Origin: Gonapodya prolifera JEL478
Lineage: Eukaryota; Monoblepharomycota; Monoblepharidomycetes; Monoblepharidales; Gonapodyaceae
Assembly: GCA_001574975.1 (NCBI GenBank)
Contig: KQ965805.1
Location: 1 to 64,000 of the forward strand
DNA length: 64,000 bases
Direction of reading: 5' to 3'
Positions 43,961 to 55,529 of this stretch are shown piece after piece. The position numbers were made by a program, and so were the translations under genes. The notes under the pieces are model-generated. The model searched no databases and was not told where the DNA came from. It was given only the letters and a program-made list of their open reading frames with translations. How positions within the stretch are numbered: position 1 is the first letter of the stretch; each line of letters starts with the position of its first letter.

Positions 43961-45569
43961 GCGTGAATGGCGTTGTCCGGTATCAAGAGAAATGGATGTG
44001 GCCACAGATTCAACTGGCGAGTGCCCATCCCAACCCAATTGATCTTTCGTCCTACTCGTACAATCCTCCAACACACGGTAGACCCCATTTCAGATACAGC
44101 GCATACGCAAATCTCGATTCTCCCAAAAATGGTTGAATTTTCAGAGTAGAGTGTTACCCCGCAAACGTACTGTTTGATCAGGTTATCTCCGCGTTATCTC
44201 TGGGAACTGAGTCGGACGTGCAATTCGTGCTGCAAGAGATGCGTGGACGTGTTTGTTTAGCCGAACGGCGGCTGAACACCCAACGCCAGCACTTCCACGC
44301 AGATTCACGTTCCTTGCCACGTTACGCAAGGTTGACCTCGCGTGTGTCCGCGGTGGAAACAACGATGCTTGAATGCGGTCCAAGTTCACGTCCCCTTGGG
44401 GTGAGTCGCCGGACTCTGTCCTCAATCCAACGCAAGAATATGGCGACTTGCACAGGCCGTGGACCGAGGGCGAAGGCGGCAGTAATGCCGTTTTGATGAG
44501 GGAGAAGTTTGTTTGTGCCAAACGTCTCCTCCATCACAACCGGATTCCTCCACGTTGTCGACTTTTTGGTGTGCCTCGTGCATTGAACCTTGCACTTCCC
44601 GGTCTTTCCATCGCACAGACTAGCGCGCCAGTTCGCCTCCACTACTCTGCAAGCACCGCCTTTTCCGTCTCGCTCCTCGATGGGCAACTTTGTCACCACC
44701 CACGAATTATCACCACCCCTGAATGCTCTCTTTGTGCGTAGTGATGCGGTTGTCGAATGAGGCGCCTTAGTCGAACGACCTTTACCTGAACAATCCGATG
44801 ATGGGACGTCTTCAAGAGCCCCGCGGAAGCGAGTTCTCTCTCTCACACTGAAACGATGTTATTGGGGAACACCACATAGTACATTGTCTTGAACGTTTTC
44901 TCCATTGTCAAAGGATCTTTGCCCAAGAGCAAGAGTTGTCGATCTCGTCATTGCTCACACTGCTCACAACCCGGCTTTTCTGTCAGGCCGACAAGAATCT
45001 TTGGTGGATGTTTTTCGGTGATCGCAAGTGTATTTTACGACGAACGTCAAACGTTTGGATGGCCGTCGTAACGTACCACTAGCGAGTCGCGATTAGTCAG
45101 TGATTCGTTAAATGCTCATCAATTGACTGAGCGCGAATTGATCTGAGGGTCTTTGCCTTTAAATACGAGGAAGACTGCCGCAAGAGCAAAGGCGATATAT
45201 CTTGTAGATGATGCACCCAAAATTGAGCACTTTAGTGAGAATAATCCGTATTGGAATTTTGATCTTGGATTCCAACGCGTCCCGATTTACTTGGTGTCAA
45301 GGAATTATGGGCCGCATTGCAATACGGGGGAAAGGATCGAGTTGCGATACTTGTTGATTCGTACACTTGGTGTCGTCGTAGTTGTGATAATTGGCTGAAA
45401 ACATAGCTGTGAATGGACTTCAGCCAAATACCAGAACTATGACGCGTTTCGGCAGGCAGTGAGAGCGAATCCATCGATCTTGACAATCACACCAATCGCG
45501 ACCATGAGACTATTAAATTGGCTGGTCGCGGGTCGTGTGTTTGCGAAAATTCATTTTGAGGGCACAGTC

Positions 45570-45602
45570 TTGGATGAGGAGAGGTCTCGTCTCCTCATCC
45601 AA
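45570..45602. repeat. Perfect short inverted repeat
   Basis: TTGGATGAGGAGA, a short GGTCTCG-type loop, then TCTCCTCATCCAA. The 13-nt arms are perfect complements. Confidence 0.85.
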
Positions 45603-45821
45603 CACTGGAACTGCTTCACGTAAATCGACGGCGACAGCGCCCCAGGCACCCGCAACAGACGCACTGACAACTTTGAAGGATGTACCGCCCATTACACCAT
45701 ATTACCACCAGCTGACAACTTCGCGGTACGTCTTTTGTACGGGCGCCGCAATCTCGGTTGTCTCGCAGCTGAGAGATGTTGATTCCAAAAGCAGCAGAAA
45801 TTTTCAGACACACAGTGCGGT

Positions 45822-45888
45822 CTAGGTCAAAGTTGCGTGAGCCCATTTTCCAAGGTTGGGAAATGGGCTCTCGCAACCTTGACCATAG
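45822..45888. repeat. Long imperfect hairpin, arms about 32 nt
   Basis: The left arm CTAGGTCAAAGTTGCGTGAG continues into CCCATTTTCC. The right arm TTGGGAAATGGGCTCTCGCA continues into ACCTTGACCATAG. The arms pair with about four mismatches and a loop of a few bases. Confidence 0.85.
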
Positions 45889-46069
45889 ATGAACGGGGCT
45901 TCAAGCGACTTGTAGCCACGGACGAATTGGGCAGTGGACGCCAAGTTGTGGCGGAGTGGCTGCATGATTCTGAGATGGAAGTTGATGCCGTGGCCAATTT
46001 CTACGCACCGGTATGGGGAAGTCGACTCTGAGTGTCGTGATTTTCAGGAGGAGGAGGACAGAGTTTCAC

Positions 46070-46939
46070 TCACCAAAGAGCACGCAAAGATTTTGGTAGC
46101 CGATAAGCATAAGAAAGACCACCCACAAATGTAATTCCTCCAGCTCGCGCCAAGCGCTCCGCTGCCATTGATGAAGGAAAGGCTTCGTGACCATCCAGTG
46201 CTGATTTGGCTGCTGGGGCGAACCCCAGTGGTTGAAAGTGTTCTTTGAGGACAGTGGCTGGAGGTTGTACGGTTCCACGATCATTTCTCCCGGGCGTGTT
46301 CGCACCTTCGGCAAGCTGAGGAGTAAGTGATTGAGGGTTGACTGGCTTGCTTCTGGTGGCTGGCACTACTCCGACAATTTTCAACGGCACATGATCGCCC
46401 AACCCTTCAGCTTTCGCAAAGGGGGGAGCTCTTTCAATATTTTCATGCTCCTGGCTGGTGGACGGCAGTAACCCTTTCGGCGTTACTCGTGGTCGCCGAA
46501 ACCCTCGATTTAAAGCACTTCGACCATTGGTTGCGTCGGCGATCTTTTCTAGTTCATATTCACTCGAGGGGTGTTTATGGGAGGGTGGTGCTGTTGTCCG
46601 CAATCGCTGCGCGCCCACATTGGAGCGATGGATAAGACGTCCATCGGAAAGAACATGACTGTGTTGAATCATAGGCTCCTCGCGAGGCAGTTTGTCCATC
46701 GTACTTGCGGCTCCGCCGGTTTTGAAGTCCTTCCGATGTGGGGGGAGACGTACAGATCCTAAAGGTTCCCTGTTGGCTGCTTCGTACAGTTGCGTGAGTC
46801 CATCTGAATTCACTGTTTCGTGAAGGTGATTCGGTTGCCTTTGGGTTGCAATCACCCGTGTCCTTACGTTTCCCATATCAACGTGCGTTTGGTGAGATGC
46901 TGCCAATACAATCCGCCGAGCTTCCGCCTCTATCGACAT
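46070..46939 (-). CDS. Uncharacterised low-complexity protein, about 289 aa
   Basis: The frame is open for 373 codons (up to 47188), but the first ATG is at 46939 (MSIEAEARRIVLAASHQTHV). It is rich in Arg, Pro, His, Ser and Gln, without repeats or recognised domain; the last 30 residues are more hydrophobic (LARAGGITFVGGLSYAYRL). Long uninterrupted frames are rare in this intron-rich window unless coding, which supports a real gene. Homology evidence is needed. Confidence 0.4.
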   Translation of the reverse strand: MSIEAEARRIVLAASHQTHVDMGNVRTRVIATQRQPNHLHETVNSDGLTQLYEAANREPLGSVRLPPHRKDFKTGGAASTMDKLPREEPMIQHSHVLSDGRLIHRSNVGAQRLRTTAPPSHKHPSSEYELEKIADATNGRSALNRGFRRPRVTPKGLLPSTSQEHENIERAPPFAKAEGLGDHVPLKIVGVVPATRSKPVNPQSLTPQLAEGANTPGRNDRGTVQPPATVLKEHFQPLGFAPAAKSALDGHEAFPSSMAAERLARAGGITFVGGLSYAYRLPKSLRALW

Positions 46940-47653
46940 GGCATCGTGCCCGGCAAGTGGTCCCAGCTCTTTGTCCCGTTGTCGTTGTCGCGGTGGCTGT
47001 CCACCCGAACGCCCAGTTTTCAGGAAGTTGTTGCTGTTAGACTTGGACCGCGAACGTAACCCGACGCTTTTCTGCAATCGCCCACCTGGTAGTGAGAAAG
47101 AGGTGGTAAAAGGATGGGAGTGCGGGCGTGGCGGTTCGAGATCCGGCAGGAATCTCCATAAAAAAGTAAATCGTGTGGGTTGGTTCACCAGTGGACCGGA
47201 ACACGAATAAATCGGTAGAAGAAAGTGATACAGGTGATTTTACCTCACGCTATTGTGTATTGAAATTATCGACTACTCTCGCCGTTCAGGCGCGTGATCC
47301 AAAACATTTCTCAAATAAGCTAGTATACAGCGAAGCAAATCCTACAGCAAAGGTGAAGGCAAAGGCCAGAAGTCTCGTAAATGGGATTGTTTAGAAGGGG
47401 AAAAGAAGGAAGTCCAAAGAAGGTTATATCCGCAAGTGTCGCACGGAGGCGAACGAGAAGGAATCTCTTCCAAAGAAGAACGAATGCATTGACGCAAGGA
47501 GAAATATGGCCAATATTATCGGTATAGGCCCGGCAATGTGCCGGGGGAGAGGAATGGTACGAAAGTTCGAGGTGGTCGTTTTGAACCAGTTTAGAAGTTC
47601 CAGGTATACTTGCAAAAAGAAAAGCCACAAAAGGCCAAGCTCATCCTGCACTC
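46940..47653. other. Intergenic or 5' extension, nothing recognised
   Basis: The left part continues the open minus-strand frame of the preceding ORF without an ATG. The right part (47200-47650) shows only short frames, one with a hydrophobic stretch. No gene assigned. Confidence 0.4.
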
Positions 47654-50600
47654 TCAATGATCCTGGTTCGGAGGCTCCACGCTTCCGGACTCAGATTGAG
47701 CTCTCGTATTGCCTCCCGATGATGAACGGTCCAAATATTGCGCTACTAGAGCGTCCTGAACTGCACCCAGGATTCGCCTGCGTGCCCCAAAAGTTGTTAT
47801 CCCGAGTTCTTGAAGATCCTTATCCGTTAAAGTCAGAAAGGTGTTGTAGTCCACTTCTTGCTCAGCAAACTTGCGATGATACTTTGTGAGCGAAGCCTTC
47901 TTCAAGACGTTGTAAACATGTACTTTCAACAAATCGGGATATTAGAATGTCGTAACAATCATTTCGTAGCGTGAACTCACCGTCGCCATTTGGTGCAGCC
48001 GGCACTTCGTCATCTGAAGACCCCGAAGTGTTTTTCGCCTCCTCGTAACGCTCTTGGCCCTTTTCTTCAAGCGATGGGGGGCGAGGCTAGAAATCAGGGA
48101 GACATATGTCAACAACAGGAAAATACAACCAGGAAACTTAAGGTACGAACCGATGACTTGGGGCCATCATCTAGTGCATGCGACACCGTAGTTTGCTCTG
48201 AAGAGATTCTCCGCTGCGCTGGTTGGGCTTGCGATTTGCCTGGATAATTCTGCTGATGTTGCCCTCCCCCTTCAATCTGACTTTGGAACGGTCCTTGTGG
48301 GCGGCCACGAGAGCGACCACCTTGTGGGAACTGTGATCCTGGGCCGTACCCAGAAAGCATCCCCGGCGATGAGATGGACCGCCCGATCTGTGAGTTAAAC
48401 CCTTGGAACGAACCACCGCCCCTACGAACTTCGGCGGGAGGCGGTTTTCCTGAAGCATCGTAATACCTCCCACGAGGTCCGTAACCAAACTGTTGCTGTG
48501 AGTGGCCTCCGTACTGTGGTTGGTACATGCCATATTCTGGACCGACGTAGTTGGGAGGGGGTTCGCTCGTTCGTCTGGTATGTGATTGGTTGGTTTGCCC
48601 ACCACGCTGATCAAAGCCTCCATTTTGATACTCTGAACGAGGGCGCTGTCCACGGTTGAAGCTTTGTTGATATTCTCCGGGTGCATTTTGCATAGCGTGG
48701 GGCATGAAACGAGGACCATCCCGCTGATCGCGCAGAACGACTGACTCCAAAATCCGATAATCGAACTGCGTGAATCCGAAAGATGTTTGGCGCTGCGGCA
48801 GTGCGATGCCTCGATCCGCAAACCAAGGCGTCAAAAACGTTTTCATGACGTTCTCCAATCTTTGAGGCTCTCCCTCGATGAGAACCTCATTAATACCGTC
48901 CGAGGTTTCCGGGCGGTAACCCACCGCCCGAACTTGCGATGCCGAGGGAGGTTGGCCGTCGATCTGTGGTGATGCCCCACCGGAACTGCCGGCAGAACTG
49001 TCCAACTCGGAGCTCAGTCTCCTCTCACGAGATCCACTGTCAGCGGCAAAGAAAACTTTAATCTCGACCATTTCTTTTGCAACCGTCTCAACAATGCTCT
49101 GGAACTCGGCCCCACGCAACAATTGTGTTGAAGCTGCTGCAAGCGGCACGGAAATCGTTATGGGTACCAGCGAAGCGAGGACATTCGCTGCAACCTCCAC
49201 TCCGTGTTGAGGACCCTCGATTGAAACTTCGTCAGTGCCTAATTCCCGCTCAGGGAACTTGATCTTTGTTCCCGTCTTTTGCTCGATTTCGGCAAGAATA
49301 TCAGACGGCTCTTCGCCGGGTTTGTAGCTGAATATCGTAGGACGAGCCAGTACACGGCGGTGATGACGTCTTGGAACCCGAATTACCACGCTCACAAACG
49401 AGTGCATGGCAGGAGAGACCGCCCCCGTTGGGTCGACGTATCCGACGGTGGCCTCCACATCTCGGCGGACCAGCTCCATATTGCGAGTGTTGCGAGCAGG
49501 CGTTCGCACAATGACGTTGTCCCCAACTTCTCCAACGTCGAAGCCACCAGTCCGAGCCACTTCCTCGGCAGAGGCGAATTTCACGTACGCTTCGCGCCGT
49601 CGCATGATTGTTTGGATACGGCGACCACCAAAACCGATTGCCTGCTTGTGGAAGCGTTCTGGTAGGTTGAAAGCGAGTTCTGCCGGAAGTTCCTCCTGGA
49701 ATAACAGGTTATGGTTAGGTTGAAACCTTGTTACAACGTCTTGGAGATCTTACCTCGATCAAGGAGACACCTTCTGTGACAGCCTGCATATCATGATGCT
49801 CAACAACTACACTGATCGTCCTCATGTTTCGGTCATCCTCCACCCGAACATTGCATCCGGAGCCTTTGATGACCCGGGTTAGCTTTCCATCTTTTTTGCC
49901 ACGAATGAAGTCCCTGTGCTCCGCAGGCAGACCGATGCGGAAGGAAGCTCTTTGAACAAAAGGCTGTTTCACAGGGAAGACGACCGGTGAGACTAGGACA
50001 AACCAGTCAGTTTCACGATATTCATACGCACCTTCAGCTCCTCCGTCTCCGACAGCATTCCGTAGGCGCTTTTACAAGTCGCTTCCACTCCCAGAATCTC
50101 AACTGTCTGGCCCTGCTCAGCAAGGTATACCACGGCTCTCGTGGTGTTGGCAATCTCTGTCAGACGCGACTCCCAGTCGAACTCCATCTTTCTTGGTTGA
50201 GGAGGGTGCGATTGGTGCGGATCGAACGGATTGCCGAAGTACGGTGTGGCATCGTACACGAGATTGTTGATGGGTTGGGTCAAGTCAATTGATGCAATGT
50301 AGCACTCGCAAGACTGAAAAGCGCGGACTCGATGATCAGTCACGCTAACACAACACACCGAGACTTCGAACTCACAACCAAGGTCAACATCCGCACAGTT
50401 CGCTCGATGAAAACTCTATCGTCTCCGTATATGGTCACGATCCGATTTTGAATGCGCTGTTGCTGCTGCTGCTGCTGGTTTGTTTGTCCCTCAGTGGGAT
50501 TGGACGATGTCACGGGGAACAGAATAAAGGTCCCGTTGTCCCACATAATTTTCGTGATCAGATCTCGACGATTGGCGAGCATCCACTCGAGCTTGTGTGA

Positions 50601-52209
50601 TGGGAATGTGATGGTATGTTGCATCACCGTTGGGTACTAAACAGGAATTTTTGAGATGAGTTCGTTGGAGAAAGAACGCAATTTCACCTTACCTTGTTGT
50701 TCACCACTTCCTCCAAAAGCATCTTCGCTTCCTCCACGCTCTCTCTCCTTCCCGTAATGACAATACTTGCCTCGCGCCCATTTGGCTCCGCGCTTTGCAC
50801 GACGAAAGGGCTCGGGAAATAAACGTTTGTTGCAGTTCGGTACATGATTGCGTGCAGTAGGCGCCGGCGACGGTCCGCCAGGATGTTGTGGAACATGTTT
50901 GGATTACCGGGTTCGAGGTTCAGGTATGCGGTGTGTAGACCCATCTTTTAAAGGTCAAGTTTGCTGATGTCCATTTCAAGGAGCCAACCGCTGCACTTAC
51001 TGATTCATCCAAACATCTCATAACATCCACTCTCGCAACTTCGACCGCTTCTGTGCTTCCTGCAATCTCTACCTCGCACCCTTCCTCTTGTGGTTGAGGC
51101 GGAACACCCGCAGAACCCATATTTGACCCAGTTGCCGCAGGCGTTGCAACCACTGACGCTCGCTTGTATGATATCCTCACGTGGAGACGCGAAGCGACTT
51201 CGGCCAAAGTTCGCCTGATGACGGGCCGGACTGGAAGAGCGCCGCCGCTGAGCTGTGGGGCGCCGGAGGTGCTCTGGGTACTCTTGCCGGCGTCACCGCA
51301 CAGGATATATCGATCACAGCTGATCGCAATTGTTCGCGGAAGCGGGGGCGGCCGAGCAGCGAACGTAAGTTCCCGCTGTTGCACGTTTGGCGACGGGTGT
51401 GACGAAGCCGGCCCTGATCCCGTGGTGGCGGGAACCATAGCCGCCGGGTAGTACGAGCCCGTGTAGGCGACGGGGAAGGACGGGTATGCTGGGTAGGCGT
51501 ACGGGTAGCCAGGGACCGGATATCCAGGCGCGGCTGTGGTCGCAAACGCTTGCGGGTACGGTCGGGCAAGAGCTTCGGTGGACGAAGGGGACGGGGCTGG
51601 TCCGGATGGGACATTGAGTTGGGAAATGTCGGAGTGTCCCGCTGCTTGCTGCAATGCTGGGTAAGTTGTCCTGGCATTAAGCCCGTCGAATATCTCGGCA
51701 GAAAAGAACGAAGATACCGCTGGAGGAAAGCCCTCCTGCTGGCCAGACTGACCGGGGTTGCTTGGGAAGTGACCCACAGTTGGTGATGACCAAGCGGCAG
51801 GAGCCACAGCAGGTGGCACGCCTGGGGCTGGCCAGGAGCTTTGTCCGCTTGGAGACACGGCACCAGGGCCGTGGATGATGACTTGTCCGTGTCCCCATGC
51901 TGAGACCTCGTCTTCACCCGGGTATGCAGCCAGCTGCGGTGCGGTCAGACGACGAGGAGTAGTTAGTCCAGAGCGCTGTGGGGACGAGACGTGGAATTGC
52001 GGGGAAGGCGCCATGTTCGTCTTGATGGTGGGCTTTCCCTTGACCTGCAAATGGTCTCCTGAGTCGACGTCTGGGTATTCGGGGAAAAGTTCCTCAAGGT
52101 TGGCGTTGGTGGGTGTGGCAGAGAGGGTGCCAGAGTTTGGTGGCTCACGGGGAGCGTACTCGGACCTCGTGGGGGTACGAGTATTACCGTTGGTTGGAGA
52201 GGTGAGCAT
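47654..52209 (-). CDS. Multi-KH-domain RNA-binding protein with C-terminal SAM domain
   Basis: Large gene of about nine exons. The N-terminal 330 residues from the ATG at 52209 are Pro/Ser/Tyr-rich and disordered (YPVPGYPYAYPAYPSFPVAY). Repeated KH or KH-like modules follow: one around LAEVASRLHVRISYKRASVV, one with NVYFPSPFVVQ plus IVITGRRESVEEAKMLLEEV, and one with LITKIMWDNGTFILFP plus VTIYGDDRVFIERTVRML. Others are the GLPAEHRDFIRGKKDGKLTR module (GxxG loop as GKKDG, then VIKGSGCNVRVEDD) and PERFHKQAIGFGGRRIQTIM. A Gln run (about 50445-50475) and a Gly/Gln/Arg-rich RGG-like region follow. The last exons encode a SAM domain (YHRKFAEQEVDYNTFLTLTD, KDLQELGITTFGARRRIL). KH array plus SAM is the plan of Bicaudal-C, a translational regulator. 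Orthology is unproven. Confidence 0.8.
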
Positions 52210-53373
52210 GGTTGGACTTTCTTGAGCCCAGTGCAAGGGCCGGGTGGTTTACACGAAGGAAAGAAGAAAGGAGTCGAGAAGATAAGAAGAAGGAGGGTAG
52301 GAAGTAGGTTGGCTCCAGGGAGCCAGAAAGAAGTGCACAGGAAGTGACGGAATGTCAATCCCCGCTTTTGGGCACCGGAATGCCGTAGGTGGTACGAAAC
52401 AGCGCAACTGGATGCTTGCGCAAGATTGTCACTCCACGTCCCGCTGGAAAGTCGCAGTGGTGGAAAATCCTCCTTGCTTAGTGGGTCGATTTGGATATAC
52501 TGGGATACTTGGCCTTCGTTTCGAAGCCGAACGACAAACCCAGCGACCCCGGAGCAGCAGGAGTTCAAAAGAGATAGTCAGGGGAGAGCGCAGATGGGGG
52601 ATTCCGGCCCGTCAGTGGTCATGTTCACAACTTCGGTTTTTGTTTGCCCGACAGAAGGTTCACCTTTGCAGGCAGCCAAAGCGCTCTGAATCCGAAGCGA
52701 CGCTCCGTCCGGTATCAACTCTTCGCAGCACCAACTTAGATTCGTCGGTGGAAGGTCCGGATACGTTCAGCCAGATCGAAAATCGAACGAAAGCCAACGC
52801 CGACAGCTCACCAACACGGAGGCAACTTGCTCCCGTCCTATGGGAATCCGTCCGTCAGAAGTGACAAATCCGCTGTTCTCTATCGCCTGGTCGACTCGGA
52901 TCAACCGCGGTGTCCGTCTTCGCAAGTTGTGTCGGGATTGGTTTACGGTCCAGTCACGAATGAGGGATTCGGCTGAGCCAACAGGTCCACCCAAAACTTG
53001 GAAGGCAACACTTGCTACTGGAAAAGTCACCTCAAATAACCCACTTGCAGTTCTTTATATTTGTTTCTACACAGTCTTTCTCCACTAAGAAACCTGCGCA
53101 AAATGCCAACGCCGCAGACCCCAAAAAGGGCTAAACATTCAGCCGCCCACTTTCAGGGACACGTTTCGAAACAAACACAACTCAAGTTTTGGTCGCAATC
53201 TACGCCGTACGGGTCGTTACCTTGGCGAGAAATGAGGTCAAATGGTGGCTTTTATTCGTGCTGTGCAGACCTCGGCAAAACCTGATGATATCAGGCGATC
53301 ACATTACAAAGCCAGTTAAGTCTGTTAAATCTATTAATCTCGCGAGTGCGAGGCAGTCCATCCCACTCTCCCT
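52210..53373. other. Stretch between the KH/SAM gene and the desaturase
   Basis: 1.16 kb. A plus-strand frame of 170 codons (52352-52864) is Arg/Ser-rich with no domain and is probably 5' flank of the KH/SAM gene read by chance. A TTTATATTT motif lies at about 53053. Nothing else seen. Confidence 0.45.
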
Positions 53374-55243
53374 CTACTCTACCTTAGTCGTGCGGGCTCC
53401 AGAAGTCCCCATAGTCGGGTCAACCCACCCCGCGTACCCCTTGCCGTCCCAGCCAACCCGCCGCGCGTGTTCGGTCCTGTTCGTTCTGGCGAGAGAGCGA
53501 TAGAATCCCAGAAACATGTCGCGGTAGTTGGTGAACTCGAACCGGACGTTGAATTCCTTGCAGGTTTCGGCGAGGTCTTGGTATAGGTAGGTGTGGTACG
53601 CGTGGCTTTTGTGACAGAATGGATGTGAGAAAACAACAAAAGATTGACTATAAAGAGTTATGGGCGAATGAAAACTCACTCAACGGTGGGGAACAAATGG
53701 TGCAGCGTATGATCCCCAAACGTCGTGATCACGGGCAACAGGCCCTTATTATACACATCCACTCTATCCGCCGTCGCCTCCAGCTGAAACAACCCAAAGT
53801 CCAGCGGAGGCTGGTACAAGTCTCCCTGTCGCCAAATATAGTCGGCATGGTGTCCCGCGTACAGTCCGATATTCCCCGTGTAGATGGACACAACGGCCGC
53901 GACGACCGTGTTGGTGGCGATGACTTGCGCGGCGGAAATGCCGAGGTAGTACGCGAGACTCTGGTTGGAGCTGGCGACGGTGGTCCAGCCGAGGAGCTTT
54001 TGGGTCGCGAAGAGGCGGATGCCGATGCCGGCGACGGTGTTGAGCCAGTACAGGTACTCTGGTTTACAGTGAGGTGGCGTTTGTTGAACCGGTCCTCGAG
54101 AATGACAGAAGTCAAGATAACTTTGACACTCACCGTCAGCTGGAAGTCGGAGGGCTCCGGTAAGCCACAACACTGGCTTTAAGAGGTAGAAAAGGGGCGT
54201 TGAGCGTACAAGGAAATACTGAAACGCTGCGAGGCGATTCCAATAACAATTAAATTATGGTTGACAATCCTTAGCATAGCCGACCGTTTATTACCCACCT
54301 AAAGCATTGGTAAGAAGATTGGGCTTCCGACGGGGCATTTCGGGCCAGAAGTGGAGTGTGGGCTCGAATAGCGGGTACTCGACGTCGAGGGATGTGTTCG
54401 GGTACATGTGGTGGGAGAGTGCTGGTATCCGCCACAGAAGAATATCATCATCATTAAGAATTGAGGTTGCTGTTGTCGTGGGACAACAGTTTCGCAGATC
54501 TGCACTTACCGTGATGGATCCGGAACATTCTGTACGAACTCCCCGCAATATTCGTATAATACATCCTCTTGTTATCCTTCATGTGAATGAAATTATGCCC
54601 CATGACGACAAGCGCACCCCCAATCAAGCCCGTTCCAATAGTGAGCCCAACGGTCCACCCAAGCCCCAGATCGAGTGGGTTTCCAGGTCCGAAGACGTTT
54701 GGCCCCACGAACGCAAGGGCCCCAAGTGCGCCTTCGAACAGGAGCGCGCTCGCGTCGGCGTAGAAATTGGTCCAGCGGCGCGGGCCGGGTCCGAGACGTT
54801 TCAGGGTCACCCGGATGCGGTCGCGGAGTTTGTCATAGAATCCGCCGGTGGTAAATGTGAGCGGGCTTTCGCGGGGCCAGTCGGCGTCCCGGACGTAGTA
54901 CTTGGGGAGGATTTTCTCGCGGATATAGGCGATGTTGGGGTGGTGGGCTTCGAATGCTTCGGTGCTGCCGGGCCGTGTTCTCGATGAGCAATTCTTGATC
55001 CCGAGCTCGCACATGAATTCGGCACCCACATATCGGACCCTTCCGTCATCGTGAGCCATTCCGAGCCGCCGGGGTGTTTCTGCACGAACTCCTTGAGGTC
55101 GCTTTTGGAGTCATCGGCGATGAGCACCCGACGAAATTCAACCAGTTGGGCAACGACGAGCACGGGAAACCCACTAAAGCCCATCGTGGATTCTCCACAA
55201 TCCATTCGCTTTGCTGTTGTAGTCTCGTCGGCTCTGAAGCCAT
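53374..55243 (-). CDS. Membrane fatty-acid desaturase with N-terminal cytochrome b5 domain (Cyt-b5-r-like)
   Basis: Iron-dependent membrane oxygenase of the ER. The start MASEPTRLQQQSEWIVENPR leads, after an intron whose borders I could not fix, to the b5 core DLKEFVQKHPGGSEWLTMTE and GSDITEAFEAHH (HPGG plus second His). The desaturase part has three histidine boxes: HNFIH in VMGHNFIHMKDNKRM, HHALSHHM across an intron, and DHTLHHLFPTVE. Hydrophobic spans include LTIGTGLIGGALVV and YYLGISAAQVIATNTVVAAV. This arrangement resembles the cytochrome-b5-related proteins of animals more than classical delta-6 enzymes, a judgement from motif spacing. The stop is at 53374. It is divergent from the P450 (286 bp between starts), a likely co-regulated lipid pair. 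Confidence 0.82.
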
Positions 55244-55529
55244 TTCCAGAGGTCCGCGGAGCGTCCGCCGGTGACCCTGCGAGGAAGAGGAGTGAGCTCG
55301 AAACAATACGGTGAAGACGGATCGATCCTTACGAATCAAGGGGAGGGAACTCTTTTGGCTGCTCGTAGCGCGATGCTGCAGCCATTTGTTTTTTCTTGAT
55401 CACCGATGCTCGGAGCAGTTGCAATTTTTGGACGCCTCCTTTCCTTGTGCACCGGTCGACATCTCCGATGGGAGGCACCCCAATTTATTCGGCTCTCTTG
55501 TCCCGACCAATCACCAATCGCAACAAACA
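55244..55529. promoter_or_regulatory. Shared 5' region of the desaturase and P450 genes
   Basis: 286 bp between two divergent ATGs, without a supportable gene. Both products are ER-type lipid-modifying oxygenases, so co-regulation from this region is a reasonable inference. No specific binding site is identified. Confidence 0.45.

Larger units (their letters stand above)
43961..46069. other. Sparse stretch with unrecognised frames and hairpins
   Basis: A minus-strand frame of 174 codons (44322-44846) lacks an ATG and has no recognised domain. A plus-strand set of pieces (45509-46031: MRLLNWLVAGRVFAKIHFEG, then WALATLTIDERGFKRLVATD and EMEVDAVANFYAPVW) may be a degraded gene. Two strong inverted repeats lie within that set (45570-45602 and 45822-45888). 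Confidence 0.35.

Noticed and set aside
52352-52864. Plus-strand frame of 170 codons upstream of the KH/SAM gene
   Set aside because: Arg/Ser-rich, no hydrophobic core or motif, and it lies where the promoter and 5' UTR of the opposite gene should be.
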